The notes beneath the pieces were generated by a model, which made no database searches, was not told where the DNA came from, and saw only the letters and a program-made list of their open reading frames with translations. A stretch of 64,000 bases of DNA, taken from NCBI GenBank assembly GCA_050248715.1, contig JBFWRV010000024.1:15004-79003 (forward strand), in the 5' to 3' direction. Both the position numbers and the translations under genes were made by a program. The stretch is from AWTP1-13 sp050248715. GTDB taxonomy: Bacteria; Pseudomonadota; Alphaproteobacteria; Rhizobiales; Hyphomicrobiaceae. Positions 45,277-54,633 of the stretch are shown here, in pieces (within the stretch, counting starts at the first letter, position 1; every line of letters starts with the position of its first letter).

Positions 45277-45293
45277 GCTGCCAGCGGGAGGGT

Positions 45294-45893
45294 TTGCACC
45301 TGGGCTTCATCGGCAACATCTTCATCAACGTTTTCGCTTTCGCGGTGCTCGCAGTCGGCGGCGGATTCGGCTCGGCCTGGTACATGGTGGAAGCTGGGTC
45401 GCGCCTGTCGACCCGCACGTCCGGACCCTGGGTCACCTGGAACGCGGCGGGGCGCACCGATGCCGACCCCTATACGCGCGCACACACGATGCGCAACGCG
45501 CTGCTGCCTATCGCCTCGACGCTGGAGCTCACCTACCGCGCCAAGAGCGACAGCCGTGGCGGGCGCCTGCATGTGGGCTGCGAGTATGCCATCGTCGTCG
45601 AGCCGTTCGAGGGCGCCGGCTGGTGGAGCCTTGCGGCCTTCGACAGCCAAGGCGGACTCATCCCCAACGCGGCCGAGCGCTACGCCTTCACCAGCGACAC
45701 CGCCATGCGCGAGCCCGACGGGCGCGCTGTCATCACGCTGGCGCGGGATGCGCGGCCCGGCAACTGGCTGCCGATCGGCGGCAGCAGCCGCATCAACCTG
45801 ATACTGACCGTGCAGAATGTGAACTGGGCCGCGGCCGTCAGCGACGGGAGCGCCAAGTCGCTGCCGGCGATCGAGCGCGTGGCGTGCAGGTGA
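45294..45893 (+). CDS. DUF1214 domain protein with N-terminal anchor
   Basis: A 199-residue protein. It begins with a hydrophobic helix (FIGNIFINVFAFAVLAVGGG) and the rest is beta-rich and periplasmic. TLARDARPGNWLPIGGSSRI near the end is the DUF1214 signature (NWLP). TTG 45294 has GGGAGG just upstream, 17 bases after the penicillin-binding protein stop. In many alphaproteobacteria a DUF1214 gene is paired with a DUF1254 gene, as here. Function unknown. Confidence 0.85.
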   Translation: MHLGFIGNIFINVFAFAVLAVGGGFGSAWYMVEAGSRLSTRTSGPWVTWNAAGRTDADPYTRAHTMRNALLPIASTLELTYRAKSDSRGGRLHVGCEYAIVVEPFEGAGWWSLAAFDSQGGLIPNAAERYAFTSDTAMREPDGRAVITLARDARPGNWLPIGGSSRINLILTVQNVNWAAAVSDGSAKSLPAIERVACR

Positions 45894-45903
45894 GGATCGG
45901 GCC

Positions 45904-46476
45904 ATGCGCGGCAAATGGCTGAAGCACGTCAAGTGGCGCACGGCTGTAGGCGCGCTGCTCCTCGGCGGCATCATTCATATCGGCGCGACGCTGGCTCTTC
46001 CCCACGTCGGCCCCGGCGCCGCGTTCACCCGGCTTCACGACACCCTGCCGGCCAACCGCATGGTGGTGCTGCCACCGATCGCACCGGGCAAGCAGCCTCT
46101 GCCGTTTCTGGCGCCCGACGCGCTCTACGCCATGTGCCGCTACGACATTAGGACCGACTCGCTCGGCGTGATCGTGACACTGGTCGACGCCGGGTGGACG
46201 CTGTCGATGCACACGCCGCAGGGCGACAACTTCTACGTCATGCCGGCCCAGTCCCAGCGGCGCACGGATGTTTCCTTGACGGTGGTGCCCGGCGTCGACC
46301 GCCTGGGTGAGGCCGTGCCCGTATCGCGCCGTGTCAGCGCGCAGGAGACGCAGATCGCCTCGCCCACCGGGCAGGGCCTCGTGATGGTGCGGGCGCCGCT
46401 GCGGGGATTGGCTTGGCGGGCGGAGACAGAGGCGGCGCTCGCCCGCGCCGCCTGTACGCCGATCAAGCGGCAATAG
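45904..46476 (+). CDS. DUF1254 domain protein with N-terminal anchor
   Basis: A 190-residue partner of the preceding gene. Residues 10-35 form a hydrophobic helix (AVGALLLGGIIHIGATLALP). The domain then shows PDALYAMCRYDIRTDSLGVI and HTPQGDNFYVMPAQS, as in the short DUF1254 proteins. It begins 10 bases after the DUF1214 stop, so both are probably one operon with the penicillin-binding protein. A role at the cell envelope is inferred only from the anchor and location. Confidence 0.85.
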   Translation: MRGKWLKHVKWRTAVGALLLGGIIHIGATLALPHVGPGAAFTRLHDTLPANRMVVLPPIAPGKQPLPFLAPDALYAMCRYDIRTDSLGVIVTLVDAGWTLSMHTPQGDNFYVMPAQSQRRTDVSLTVVPGVDRLGEAVPVSRRVSAQETQIASPTGQGLVMVRAPLRGLAWRAETEAALARAACTPIKRQ

Positions 46477-46598
46477 GCGTCCCGCGGGGCAAGCTCATAA
46501 ACGCGCCGCCAGCCGTTGCCAACTCGCCTCCCCAAGATCAGTGCACAATCTAGCCGGCGGTGTCGGCTGTGAGCATCGCCGCAAGCGCGCTCTGCCGT

Positions 46599-48373
46599 TC
46601 ACTCGGACAGCCCTGCCGTTTTGAGGCCCTCAATCAACAATTCCTTCATCCAGTCGTGGCGGTAACTTGGGCTTATCCGAGCCAATGAGACATTGGGTTG
46701 GAGTCTCTTCAGCTCACGCATTACATTGTGTGCTTCCTCGTTCTGCCCCAGGTGCGCGAGGGCAGCGCTCAACAGGCGCAGGGCGATGGGATGCGTTGGA
46801 TTTTGCTGGAGAGCGCGTCTAGTCTACAGCACCGTTTCATCGAAGCGGCGCTCACAGAAGTGGGCCGCGGCAATGGCGTTCAGGGTGATATAACCCCTGG
46901 GATCCAAGGGGCTGATCCGTCGCGCTGCGTGCAGATGCTCCAACGCCAGGTCCCTCTCGTTGTTGCAGACGAACACCCAGCTGCAGTTCGTCCGCACCAC
47001 TGCTGAGTTTGGATGCGCTCGCAGCGCTTGGCGGGCCAAGTCAACGCCTTGCTCCAACGGCCCTGTGAAAGACCCGATTGCCCAAGCCGCGATCGAGAGG
47101 GCCGTACCGTTCTCTGGATCCGCGCGTACGGCCTGAAGAGCTATGTCACGCGCCTCTGCACCTCCTTCCCCCCAGCCGGCCATCCAGCCGCCGATCGTCA
47201 AGCGTCCAATGCAAACAGCGAGTGCAGCAAGGGCTTCCGAGTAGTTCGGATCGAGCTTCAAGGCACTCCGCAAGAGAGCTTCTGACCGGCGAAAACCTTG
47301 CTCGGTAAAGGCGTCGAATTCCGGTAGCGCGCGCAAATAAGAATCATAAGCATCGAGGTTCCCGGTCGGTTTCGAGTTACGCCCGCTTGATCTCCACGGA
47401 CCGCAGGCTCGGCTCGATCGCCGTGACGACGTTTTCCGTCATCCGATCCTGAAGTGCGAATATGTCGTCGAGGTCACCATCAAACCGGTCCGCCCAGAGG
47501 TGAGCGCCCGTCGTCGCGTCGATAAGCTGCCCGGTGACGCGCACTCGCTTGCCAGCTTTTCTAATGCTCCCTTCGAGGATGTAGCGACACCCAGTTCACG
47601 TCCCACCTGCTTCACGTCAACCGCGCGCCCCTTGTAGGTGAAGCTCGAGTTGCGAGCGATGACGAATAGCCAGCGTACTCGCGAAAGGCTTGTGATGATG
47701 TCCTCGACAATCCCATCGACAAAACACTCCTGCTCCGGATCTCCGCTCATATTGTCGAACGGCAGAACGGCGATAGATGGCCGGTCCGGCAATGCCAATG
47801 GCGGCGAAGGAGTTGTTTCCTCGAGCACGCGCACACAATACACACGTACGGGCTGCGCAATGTTCTTAAGTTGCTGTTCGCCACCATCTTCATACGCGAG
47901 CTTGACCTTGCTGCGGACGTCTTCGTAGACCTTGCTGGATATGCAGATGCCGCCAGGCTCCGAAGTACTTTTCAGCCGGGCCGCGACGTTGATTCCGTCA
48001 CCATAGATGCGAGCATCGTCGTAGATGACATCACCGAGGTTGATGCAGACGCGGTACTGCAACCGCCGATGTTCTGCGACATCTGTATTGCGGGTTGCCA
48101 TTCCTTTTTGGATCGCGACCGCGCACTCGACTGCGTTCACGACGCTCCCGAACTCCGCGAGAATGCCGTCCCCCGGGGTGTCGATGATGCGCCCCCCAAC
48201 TGCGTGATCATCGGCAGCACCACTGCCTGATGTGCCTTTAGGTTGCGAACTGTGCGGGCCCCATCCGCGCCCATGAGCGTCGCGCCCATGAGCGTGCTGT
48301 AGCCGGCGATGTCGGCAGCAAGAATTGCGGCCAATCTGCGGGAGACTTTTGGATTTACCGGGATATCCGACAT
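46599..48373 (-). pseudogene. Broken class III adenylate/guanylate cyclase with TPR repeats
   Basis: The remains read, in order: an N-terminal cyclase start (RRLAAILAADIAGYSTLMGA), the cyclase core (IIDTPGDGILAEFGSVVNAV, GDGINVAARLKS), a linker to a TolB-like part (PSIAVLPFDNMSGDPEQECF), and TPR helices up to the end (RRALQQNPTHPIALRLLSAA). They lie in different frames. A one-base loss in a G run near 48190, another near 47585 and a third near 47385 break the frame. An in-frame TAG replaces a probable Trp after RFDETVL at about 46825. A 15-base tandem duplication near the start doubles TLMGA. Intact relatives are about 580 residues. The gene is almost certainly non-functional. Confidence 0.88.
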
Positions 48374-48867
48374 CCGTTGGGCATCCAGTTCGGCTTCGCG
48401 GCCTCATGCTAGCACAACCGTGGTTGGGCCCCGAGGGCGTCCGCATGGTCTGCTTTCGGGCAGCCTGGCTGAGGCGGCGCGCCGCTTCTCGACGGGAGCA
48501 ATTGGCGCAAGCTCGACCTGGGAGGCTGGTCGGGCCGCCTCGCCTTCGCGGGCGTGAGGGAGAAACATGCGACGATCCAGGCTGCGGCCCCGCAGCGTGA
48601 ATTTGTGAACTCACAGCCTAGCCCGGCGGGCTGACGATGCCGTCGAGCGATATCCGATCAGCCCCGCTCGCTGTCCTGCGGGAATTCCGGCCCGGCTCGG
48701 AGACCAGGGCGAGCCGCAAAATATTCGGGAATCCAGGACGGCCGCAGGCGGCGGCCGGGCCGTGGACCAGCTCGCAGCGAAGCCTCTCCCTGTCCCGGAC
48801 TGGCCCGGAGCCCTCGACAGCACGATTAGGTGCATGCCGTCGAACGATCCGGCAGATCGGATGCTAC
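48374..48867. other. Non-coding stretch with a repeat
   Basis: This 494-base region follows the 5' end of the broken cyclase. At 48655-48755 it contains CGGGAATTCCGGCCCGGCTC and ATATTCGGGAATCCAGGACG, which resemble the long palindromic repeat family but are degraded. Overlapping short frames on both strands have no recognisable protein. The cyclase promoter, if any, would have been here. Confidence 0.45.
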
Positions 48868-49050
48868 CTAGTCCGGCAACTCCAGCCGGTCGCGCTTCGG
48901 CCCGCGCTTGCGCCGCGCAGGCTTGGGCGCATCAGCGTGGCGCTCTCGGCGCACGCCCGGAAAGATGATGATCTCGGCGCTGCTCGCCTCTTCCCGCCCT
49001 CGTTGCTCCGGCTGTCCGTGCCGTGAACGGAAGTCCAGGATCATTGCCAT
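48868..49050 (-). CDS. Small conserved protein, 60 residues
   Basis: The core AEIIIFPGVRRERH, then a basic tail (APKPARRKRGPKRDRLELPD), resembles short rhizobial proteins that contain a E-I/V-I-F-P-G-V-R-x-E-R motif. The N terminus MAMILDFRSRHG also fits. It is soluble and basic at the end. Function unknown. A second start, two codons in, is equally possible. Confidence 0.55.
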   Translation of the reverse strand: MAMILDFRSRHGQPEQRGREEASSAEIIIFPGVRRERHADAPKPARRKRGPKRDRLELPD

Positions 49051-49441
49051 TGCGTCATTGCGGCGTCGGCCTGCATAAGGCCTCAGCCTCCCCCTCGCAA
49101 ACGCGCACGCATGTCCCCCAACGAATCGTCCTATTTGAATGTCACAGGTGTTAACGGACTGTTAATGCGAGTCGAGCAGAAGGCCTTGCACATTCAACCA
49201 GTTGGACCTCGTGCCACGCCGCCCAGGTCCGCGTATTGCCACTCGCGGTCCGGTTGCCTCCTGTCTTAAAGGCAAAATGGCGGCCGTCACCGTGCACTTT
49301 TGATTGACAGCGCAGGTGGGCGCTTCGCCCCGATCTCGTGTCCGTACCGGCAAAACACCGCCGCGCGCGTGGCCGGATTGCGTCAATTCATTGCTTCGGT
49401 GCCGCTCGTTTCGTGCGACGCGATCGCGTCGCGGGACGCCG
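49051..49441. other. Intergenic region left of the low-oxygen island
   Basis: This 391-base gap lies between the 60-residue gene and the alcohol dehydrogenase stop. A less GC-rich patch (TATTTGAATGTCACAGGTGT, then TAACGGACTGTTAATGCG) at 49133-49170 could hold the promoter of the small gene on its left. No repeat, RNA gene or coding sequence was recognised. Confidence 0.45.
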
Positions 49442-50518
49442 TCATGGCGTGATGGCCACCTTGAACACGCCATCGCGCTGGTTGGCGAAGAGATCATAGG
49501 CCTTCTCAATGTCGTCGAGCCTGAAGCGGTGCGTGACCATCGCGGACAGATCGGCCTGGCCCGATGCGATGACCGACATGAGGCGCCTCATCCGCTCCTT
49601 GCCGCCGGGGCAGAGCGAGGTGACGATGGTGTGGTCGCCCAGCCCTGCCGCAAAGGCCGCGAGCGGAATCTTCAGATCCGATGAATAGACGCCAAGGCTT
49701 GAGAGCGTGCCGGCAGGACGTAGAACGCGCAGGGCGGCTTCGAAGGTCTGCTGTGTGCCGAGGGCCTCGATGGCGACGTCGACGCCCCGCCCCTCGGTGA
49801 GACGCATGATCTCCTCGACGGGATTGACCTTGGCGAAATCGACGACGTGATGCGCGCCGAGGCGCCGTGCCATTGCGAGCCGCTCGGGCAGACGGTCGAT
49901 CGCGATGATCGTCGAGGCGCCGAGCAGCCTCGCGCCCACGGTGGCGCACAGGCCGATCGGTCCCTGGGCGAACACCGCGACCATGTCGCCGATCCTGACC
50001 CTGCCGCGCTCCGCTCCGCTCAATCCCGTCGACATGATGTCGGGACACATCAGGACCTGCTCGTCGGTGAGGGTGTCCGGCACGGACGCAAGATTGGCGT
50101 CAGCGTCAGGCACCAGGACATATTCCGCCTGACAGCCGTCGATGGTGTTGCCGAAGCGCCAGCCGCCCATCGGTTTCCAGCCGTGGCGCGTTCCGAGCCC
50201 GTCCTGGGAGGAGAACCCGCACTGGCAGGCGTTGCTGGTGCCGCTCGGCGTGATGGCACCGGCGATGACGCGCTCGCCTTCCCTGTATCCTTTCACCGCC
50301 GAGCCCAGCTTCTCGATGACGCCCACCGGCTCGTGCCCGACGGTCAGGCCCCTGGCGACGGGATACTCGCCCTTGAGGATATGCACGTCCGTGCCGCAGA
50401 TGGTGGTGGTGGTGATGCGGATGAGCGCATCCAGCGGTCCCACATCTGGAACCGGCTTCTCGTCGAGCACGATGCGTCCGGGCTCGACAAAAATGGCTGC
50501 TTTCATACCTTTCGTCAT
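49442..50518 (-). CDS. Zinc-dependent alcohol dehydrogenase (medium-chain)
   Basis: A 358-residue NAD(P)-dependent dehydrogenase. The catalytic zinc ligands are in TTTICGTDVHILKGEYP (Cys) and TVGHEPVGVIEKLG (His-Glu). The structural-zinc Cys cluster is reduced: only CQC is seen at SNACQCGF, as in isopropanol-type enzymes. The Rossmann motif is VAVFAQGPIGLCATVGARLL, followed by IIAIDRLPERL. AAGGAG stands 6 bases before ATG 50518. It lies downstream of a phosphoribosyltransferase gene on the same strand and may be in its operon. It may recycle NADH under low oxygen, which is an inference from its neighbours. Confidence 0.92.
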   Translation of the reverse strand: MTKGMKAAIFVEPGRIVLDEKPVPDVGPLDALIRITTTTICGTDVHILKGEYPVARGLTVGHEPVGVIEKLGSAVKGYREGERVIAGAITPSGTSNACQCGFSSQDGLGTRHGWKPMGGWRFGNTIDGCQAEYVLVPDADANLASVPDTLTDEQVLMCPDIMSTGLSGAERGRVRIGDMVAVFAQGPIGLCATVGARLLGASTIIAIDRLPERLAMARRLGAHHVVDFAKVNPVEEIMRLTEGRGVDVAIEALGTQQTFEAALRVLRPAGTLSSLGVYSSDLKIPLAAFAAGLGDHTIVTSLCPGGKERMRRLMSVIASGQADLSAMVTHRFRLDDIEKAYDLFANQRDGVFKVAITP

Positions 50519-50679
50519 GTCGGGCTCCTTCTCCACCAAGCATCCGAACCATTCATGACCGATCGTGGCGTGCGTCAGCGGCACGGCATCGAGGTCAGCC
50601 GGATGAACGGCAAGCCTTGCCGGTTGCACCCGCAGAATGCGCCTTGCGTCGTGCCTGGGCCGAGCCCGGGCGGGCACGC

Positions 50680-51387
50680 TCAAGTGCCGGGAAGGCGGCG
50701 GGCACGTGCAGGCGAATCCGCTTCGGGCGCGTCTTCTCCGCCCGCTTCCGCCAACAGTGCGATCACCTCGGCGTCGCTCATCTGGTGGAAGTCGTTGTAG
50801 TGGATGCCGATTGCCACGAACGGTTCCGGCGTCGACAAGCATACAATCTCATCGACCTCCGTCTGGAGGCTATCGACGGCATCAGCAGCCGCCACGGGCA
50901 CAGCGAGAATGAGGGCCTTCGGAGCCTTCCTCTTGAGCGCCCCGAGCGCCGCACGGACACTCGCTCCTGTGGCAATACCATCATCCACGAGAATGACGGT
51001 GCGCCCACCCAGCGGCACACGTGCACGCCCCTGCAGATAGAGCAGCCGCCGCCGCTCGATCTCCTCAAGCTCGCGCTTGACTGCGGTATCGAGGTATTGC
51101 CCGCTTACTCCGGAGAGCTCGACCACGTCCTCGTTGGTGACGATCTCAGGCTCGCCGCCATCGACGACGGCTGCGGCCGCGAGTTCCGGCTGGAAGGGTA
51201 TGCCGATCTTTCGCACGAGCACGATGTCGAGGGGGGCCTTGAGAGCTCGCGCAACCTCCGCCGCCACGCCGACGCCACCGCGGGGCAACGCCAGTACCAC
51301 GGGGGCCACGAAGTCTCTCCTCGCCAGGACCCTGGCAAGCTCGCGACCGGCAGCGCGGCGATCGGCAAAGGGCTTCGACAGCGTCAT
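50680..51387 (-). CDS. Phosphoribosyltransferase family protein
   Basis: A 235-residue protein with a PRTase fold. The PRPP-binding motif is VILVDDGIATGASVRAA (about residue 120-136). Other family parts are VVLALPRGGVGVAAEVARAL and IVLVRKIGIPFQPELAAAAV. The C-terminal half contains HYNDFHQMSDAEVIALL. Such stand-alone proteins of unknown substrate are often found in low-oxygen and stress gene clusters. ATG 51387 is used; a start 18 bases upstream is possible. A perfect Fnr/FixK-type box lies 36 bases upstream. Confidence 0.88.
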   Translation of the reverse strand: MTLSKPFADRRAAGRELARVLARRDFVAPVVLALPRGGVGVAAEVARALKAPLDIVLVRKIGIPFQPELAAAAVVDGGEPEIVTNEDVVELSGVSGQYLDTAVKRELEEIERRRLLYLQGRARVPLGGRTVILVDDGIATGASVRAALGALKRKAPKALILAVPVAAADAVDSLQTEVDEIVCLSTPEPFVAIGIHYNDFHQMSDAEVIALLAEAGGEDAPEADSPARARRLPGT

Positions 51388-51422
51388 GGGCCGGACCGTA
51401 CGCAAATGCCGCGGAATACACC

Positions 51423-51436
51423 TTGATCACGATCAA
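51423..51436. promoter_or_regulatory. Fnr/FixK-type box TTGATCACGATCAA
   Basis: A perfect inverted repeat TTGAT-CACG-ATCAA between the phosphoribosyltransferase and PHB depolymerase genes. For the rightward gene, a start point 41 bases downstream (about 51471) would leave a 74-base leader. For the leftward gene it would fall almost on the start codon, so the main target is probably the depolymerase. The binding protein is inferred to be the Crp/Fnr-family protein encoded at 52805. Confidence 0.8.
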
Positions 51437-51544
51437 TGACATCGTCCGGCTTCATGCCGGACGATGTCATTGGTGGTGGGACCTATTGCGCCGCGTACTC
51501 TATCATCATGGCCTCGCGTCCCCCCTCCCGGCCAGGACGAACGC

Positions 51545-52669
51545 ATGTGTGCGCTGCAGTTGAACTCTCCATCAGAGCCGTCGGTTCCGAGGCGGCAGCT
51601 GTACGCCGGTGCCGATCAGCCGGCACGATTGAGCCTGGAAATCGGCACTATCGAGGATCGCGCAGGGCTCGTTCCGATCGTCGTGCAGGACGTCATGCAG
51701 ACGCCCTTCTGTGCGTTGACCAGGTTGGCCCGGTCGGATCGGACGGACTTGCCGAAGATTCTGGTGGTTGCTCCGCTCTCGTGCCACTTCTCCATTCTCT
51801 TGCGGGACCTCGTGCTTGGGCTGCTCCCCTCCTTTCAGGTCTTCCTCACCGACTGGGTCAACGCCCGCCACGTGCCTGTCGATCACGGACGTTTCGACCT
51901 CGAAGCGAGCATTTCCTGCGTGATCGCCGCCATGGAGATCCTGGGGCCCCGCTCCCATGTGATCGCTCTTTGCCAAGGTGCCGTGCCGGCCCTCGTCGCC
52001 ACCGCCTATCATGGCGAGAACAATGCGCCCTGCACGCCGCGCAGTCTGGTCCTCATGGCGGCACCCATCGACCCGGTGGCCAATCCAACGCGCGTCTCCC
52101 ATCTGCTGAGAGCGCGCACCATCCACTGGTATGAACGCAACGTGATCGCCGAGGTGCCGGCGCCAAATGCGGGCAAAGGCCGCCTGGTCTATCCGGGGTC
52201 GATGCAGCTTTTCGGATTATGGGCGTATCTCGCCCGCCACGTGAGCACGAACCGCGAGTTGCTGGGGAAGCTGCTTGCCGACGACGGCGCCGATCCCGTC
52301 CGCTTTCCCTTTCTCGACCTCTACTCGGCCGTGATGGATCTGTCCGCCGAGGTGTTCCTCGACATCATCCGTCATGTCTACCACGAGCGCACGCTCGTGC
52401 AGGACAAGTTCCGGGTGGGCAATGAGGTCTTATGCCTGGAGGCCATCCGTGCCACGGCGCTGATGACTGTGGAGGGGGAGCTGGATGACATCGCCGCACC
52501 CGGCCAGACCGGGCGGGCCCACGAATTGTGCGCATCACTGCCCGCAGACGCCAGACGCCGACTGATCGTGCCGGCTTGCGGGCATTTCTCCCTGTTCCAC
52601 GGCCGCATCTGGCGGACCGAGGTTCTGCCGCAGGTGCGCGCGTTCATTGAGCGATTTCACCGAGCTTGA
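51545..52669 (+). CDS. phaZ: Intracellular PHB depolymerase (PhaZ type)
   Basis: A 374-residue hydrolase that degrades stored polyhydroxybutyrate. It matches the intracellular depolymerases with a Cys nucleophile: the motif VIALCQGAVPALVATA (Cys at about residue 143) is the counterpart of the Ralstonia active-site C-Q-x-x-V-P. Upstream FLTDWVNARHVPVDHGRFDL is a further hallmark. The catalytic His is likely in PACGHFSLFHGRIWR near the end. ATG 51545 is preferred; an upstream ATG adds 27 residues. A perfect Fnr/FixK box lies about 110 bases upstream, so it may be switched on in low oxygen to release carbon and reducing power. Confidence 0.88.
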   Translation: MCALQLNSPSEPSVPRRQLYAGADQPARLSLEIGTIEDRAGLVPIVVQDVMQTPFCALTRLARSDRTDLPKILVVAPLSCHFSILLRDLVLGLLPSFQVFLTDWVNARHVPVDHGRFDLEASISCVIAAMEILGPRSHVIALCQGAVPALVATAYHGENNAPCTPRSLVLMAAPIDPVANPTRVSHLLRARTIHWYERNVIAEVPAPNAGKGRLVYPGSMQLFGLWAYLARHVSTNRELLGKLLADDGADPVRFPFLDLYSAVMDLSAEVFLDIIRHVYHERTLVQDKFRVGNEVLCLEAIRATALMTVEGELDDIAAPGQTGRAHELCASLPADARRRLIVPACGHFSLFHGRIWRTEVLPQVRAFIERFHRA

Positions 52670-52804
52670 GCTGGCCTCGCGCTGCGAGCGCGCGTCCCTG
52701 CGAGTTGAAGCTCCTTCGCGCGGCCGCAAGCTCCCGGCCTAACGGCCCGCCGGTTGCATGGGGCGGAGCTGGTGCTTGAAGGCACAAGGGGCATCGTCGC
52801 CGCC

Positions 52805-53497
52805 TCATTGATCGCGGTCTTCGCCGTCGGCAAGGCTCTTAAGGGCGTCGATGTCGATGAGCTTCACCTCGCTGCTGTGGACAAGCTCTATCAATCCCAT
52901 CGCCCTGAGCTTGGTGAACGTGCGGCTCACGGTCTCGATCGTAAGGCCCAGGAAGTCGCCGATGTCGCTGCGGGTCATGGGCAGCTCCAGCATCGCGGGG
53001 TCGCGGCCCGTGCGCCCGTTCCGGCGGGAGAGGGCCAGAAGGAAACTCACCACCCGCTCGGCGGCGGTGCGCTGTCCGGTCGTGAGCATGAGGTCTCGCG
53101 CCGAGGCGAGCTCGCGGGCGACGGCCTGGTAGAGCTGGAAATAGAGGGTTGGATCCTGCGCCACGCTGCGGTGCAGACCCGAAATCGGCAGGCAGCGAAG
53201 CCTGGTCGGCTTGATCGCCTGCGCATTCATCATGTGCTCGCCTTCCGCGCCGAGGCCGACGAGATCGCCCGGATAGGCAAAGCCGACGATCTGCCGGCGA
53301 CCATCAATCAGGACCTTGAAAAGCGCCACGGCTCCAGTCTCCACGCGGTAGACGTGGCTGGCCGCGTCGCCTTCCGCAAACACGAACTCCTTGGCTTCCA
53401 CGCGCTTGAGAGTCGCGCCGGCAAGCGCTTGCTCGAAGCTCTTGGTCGATGCGGCCGCAACCGAGGCGTGATGTGCGGGCTGGGCGGACATATGCAT
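52805..53497 (-). CDS. Crp/Fnr family regulator, FixK-like
   Basis: A 230-residue transcription factor. Residues 20-140 form the cyclic-nucleotide-like beta barrel (RRQIVGFAYPGDLVGLGAEG). A dimer helix follows, then the helix-turn-helix TRSDIGDFLGLTIETVSRTF. The E-x-x-S-R recognition pattern (ETVSR) is that of Fnr and FixK, which read TTGAT half-sites. The N-terminal cysteine cluster that holds the [4Fe-4S] sensor of Fnr is absent (only one Cys, in RLRCLPIS), so it is not itself an Fnr-type oxygen sensor. This fits FixK, which is controlled from outside. AAGGAG precedes ATG 53497. It probably controls the nearby boxes. Confidence 0.93.
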   Translation of the reverse strand: MHMSAQPAHHASVAAASTKSFEQALAGATLKRVEAKEFVFAEGDAASHVYRVETGAVALFKVLIDGRRQIVGFAYPGDLVGLGAEGEHMMNAQAIKPTRLRCLPISGLHRSVAQDPTLYFQLYQAVARELASARDLMLTTGQRTAAERVVSFLLALSRRNGRTGRDPAMLELPMTRSDIGDFLGLTIETVSRTFTKLRAMGLIELVHSSEVKLIDIDALKSLADGEDRDQ

Positions 53498-53739
53498 GGG
53501 GTGGCTCCTTCGGTTCGCCGACGCAATCGACCACGCCCGGGTCGCCCGCCTATGCCGCCACAGACAGAAAATGTAACGAATTGTATCAAAGGTGGGTCGA
53601 CCGAAGTCTCGCAACTGGCGGCCAAATCGCTGCGAACCTGGGCTGGGCCTTGTGGCTCATTAGGGCCGCAGCAGATGAGCGCTGGCGGAGCGCCGGGAGT
53701 GACGGTCGCCTGTGCCGCTGACCGTGACCCTGTCCTCGG

Positions 53740-54579
53740 TTAGTGCGACATCACGACGGGCAGCGTCATGGCGCCGAGCACGTGCCGGCTGGCACCGCCC
53801 AGCACGAACTCGCGGAGCCGGGAATGGCCGTAGCAGCCCATCACCAGCAGATCGGCGCGAGTTCGCACACAATAGGCAAGCAGCGCGTCACCGACGTTGC
53901 CATGACGCGATGTGGCGGTGTCGGCCTCGCAAGCGACGCCGTGCTGGGAGAGGGTGGCACGGAGGGCGGCGCGCATCTCCGCGGTCTCCGGCCCCGGTTC
54001 CGGATCGACCTCCAGCATCGTGACCGCCTTGGCGCGCTGGAGCAGGGGCAGGGCGTCAAACACAGCGCGCGTCGCTTCGCGGCGGTCGGTCCATCCGACG
54101 ACAATGCGCTTCGGAACGGGTTGATGCGATCCGGTGTTGGGGATGATCAGGACTGGCCGGCCGCTCTCAAGCGCCAGGCGTTCGGCAATGTCGAGGTTCA
54201 ATGCGCCCAGCCAGCGGGCATCGGTCTGCAGGGCGATGATCAGGTCGGCGGCGTGGGCGTGGCGCATAACGGTTCGGGCCACCGTGCCACTTCCGGCCTC
54301 GGCTTCCCGCCATTCACAGGTGATGTTGTGGGCATAAGCGACCTTCTCGAAGGCGGCCTTCATTGCGGGATTTTCGGCCCGATAAGCCTTCGTGTGCTCG
54401 TCGATCACGATGGTGTCCGGCGTGCCCGGCATGCCGGCCGGGATCACGGCGACGGGCGGTGTCACCGAGACGCCGACCAGGTGCGCCCGGACGTCGGCTG
54501 CGAGCGGGACTGCGGTATCCAGCAGGCGCCCCAGGCGGCGCCTGTCGTTGCAGTGTGCCAGAATTGTTCTGTAGCTCAC
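53740..54579 (-). CDS. Universal stress protein, tandem UspA domains
   Basis: A 279-residue protein with two UspA folds. The first runs to about residue 145 (TILAHCNDRRRLGRLLDTAV). The second begins at KRIVVGWTDRREATRAVFDA and ends with the ATP-binding G-2x-G-9x-G(S/T) motif, here GCYGHSRLREFVLGGAS. Such proteins bind nucleotide and protect cells under stress or oxygen limitation. GTG 54579 has GAGGA close upstream. A perfect Fnr/FixK box 55 bases upstream places a start point about 20 bases before the GTG. Confidence 0.92.
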   Translation of the reverse strand: MSYRTILAHCNDRRRLGRLLDTAVPLAADVRAHLVGVSVTPPVAVIPAGMPGTPDTIVIDEHTKAYRAENPAMKAAFEKVAYAHNITCEWREAEAGSGTVARTVMRHAHAADLIIALQTDARWLGALNLDIAERLALESGRPVLIIPNTGSHQPVPKRIVVGWTDRREATRAVFDALPLLQRAKAVTMLEVDPEPGPETAEMRAALRATLSQHGVACEADTATSRHGNVGDALLAYCVRTRADLLVMGCYGHSRLREFVLGGASRHVLGAMTLPVVMSH

Positions 54580-54633
54580 GGCGGTCCTCGCGATGGGGTC
54601 GGTACTTCATAGGCTGTGCGAGCATCAAAGCTG

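Noticed and set aside
53570..53610. A TTGAT half-site upstream of the FixK-like regulator as an autoregulatory box
   Set aside because: On the minus strand TTGATACAATTCG has no matching right half, so it does not meet the box definition used for the other five sites.
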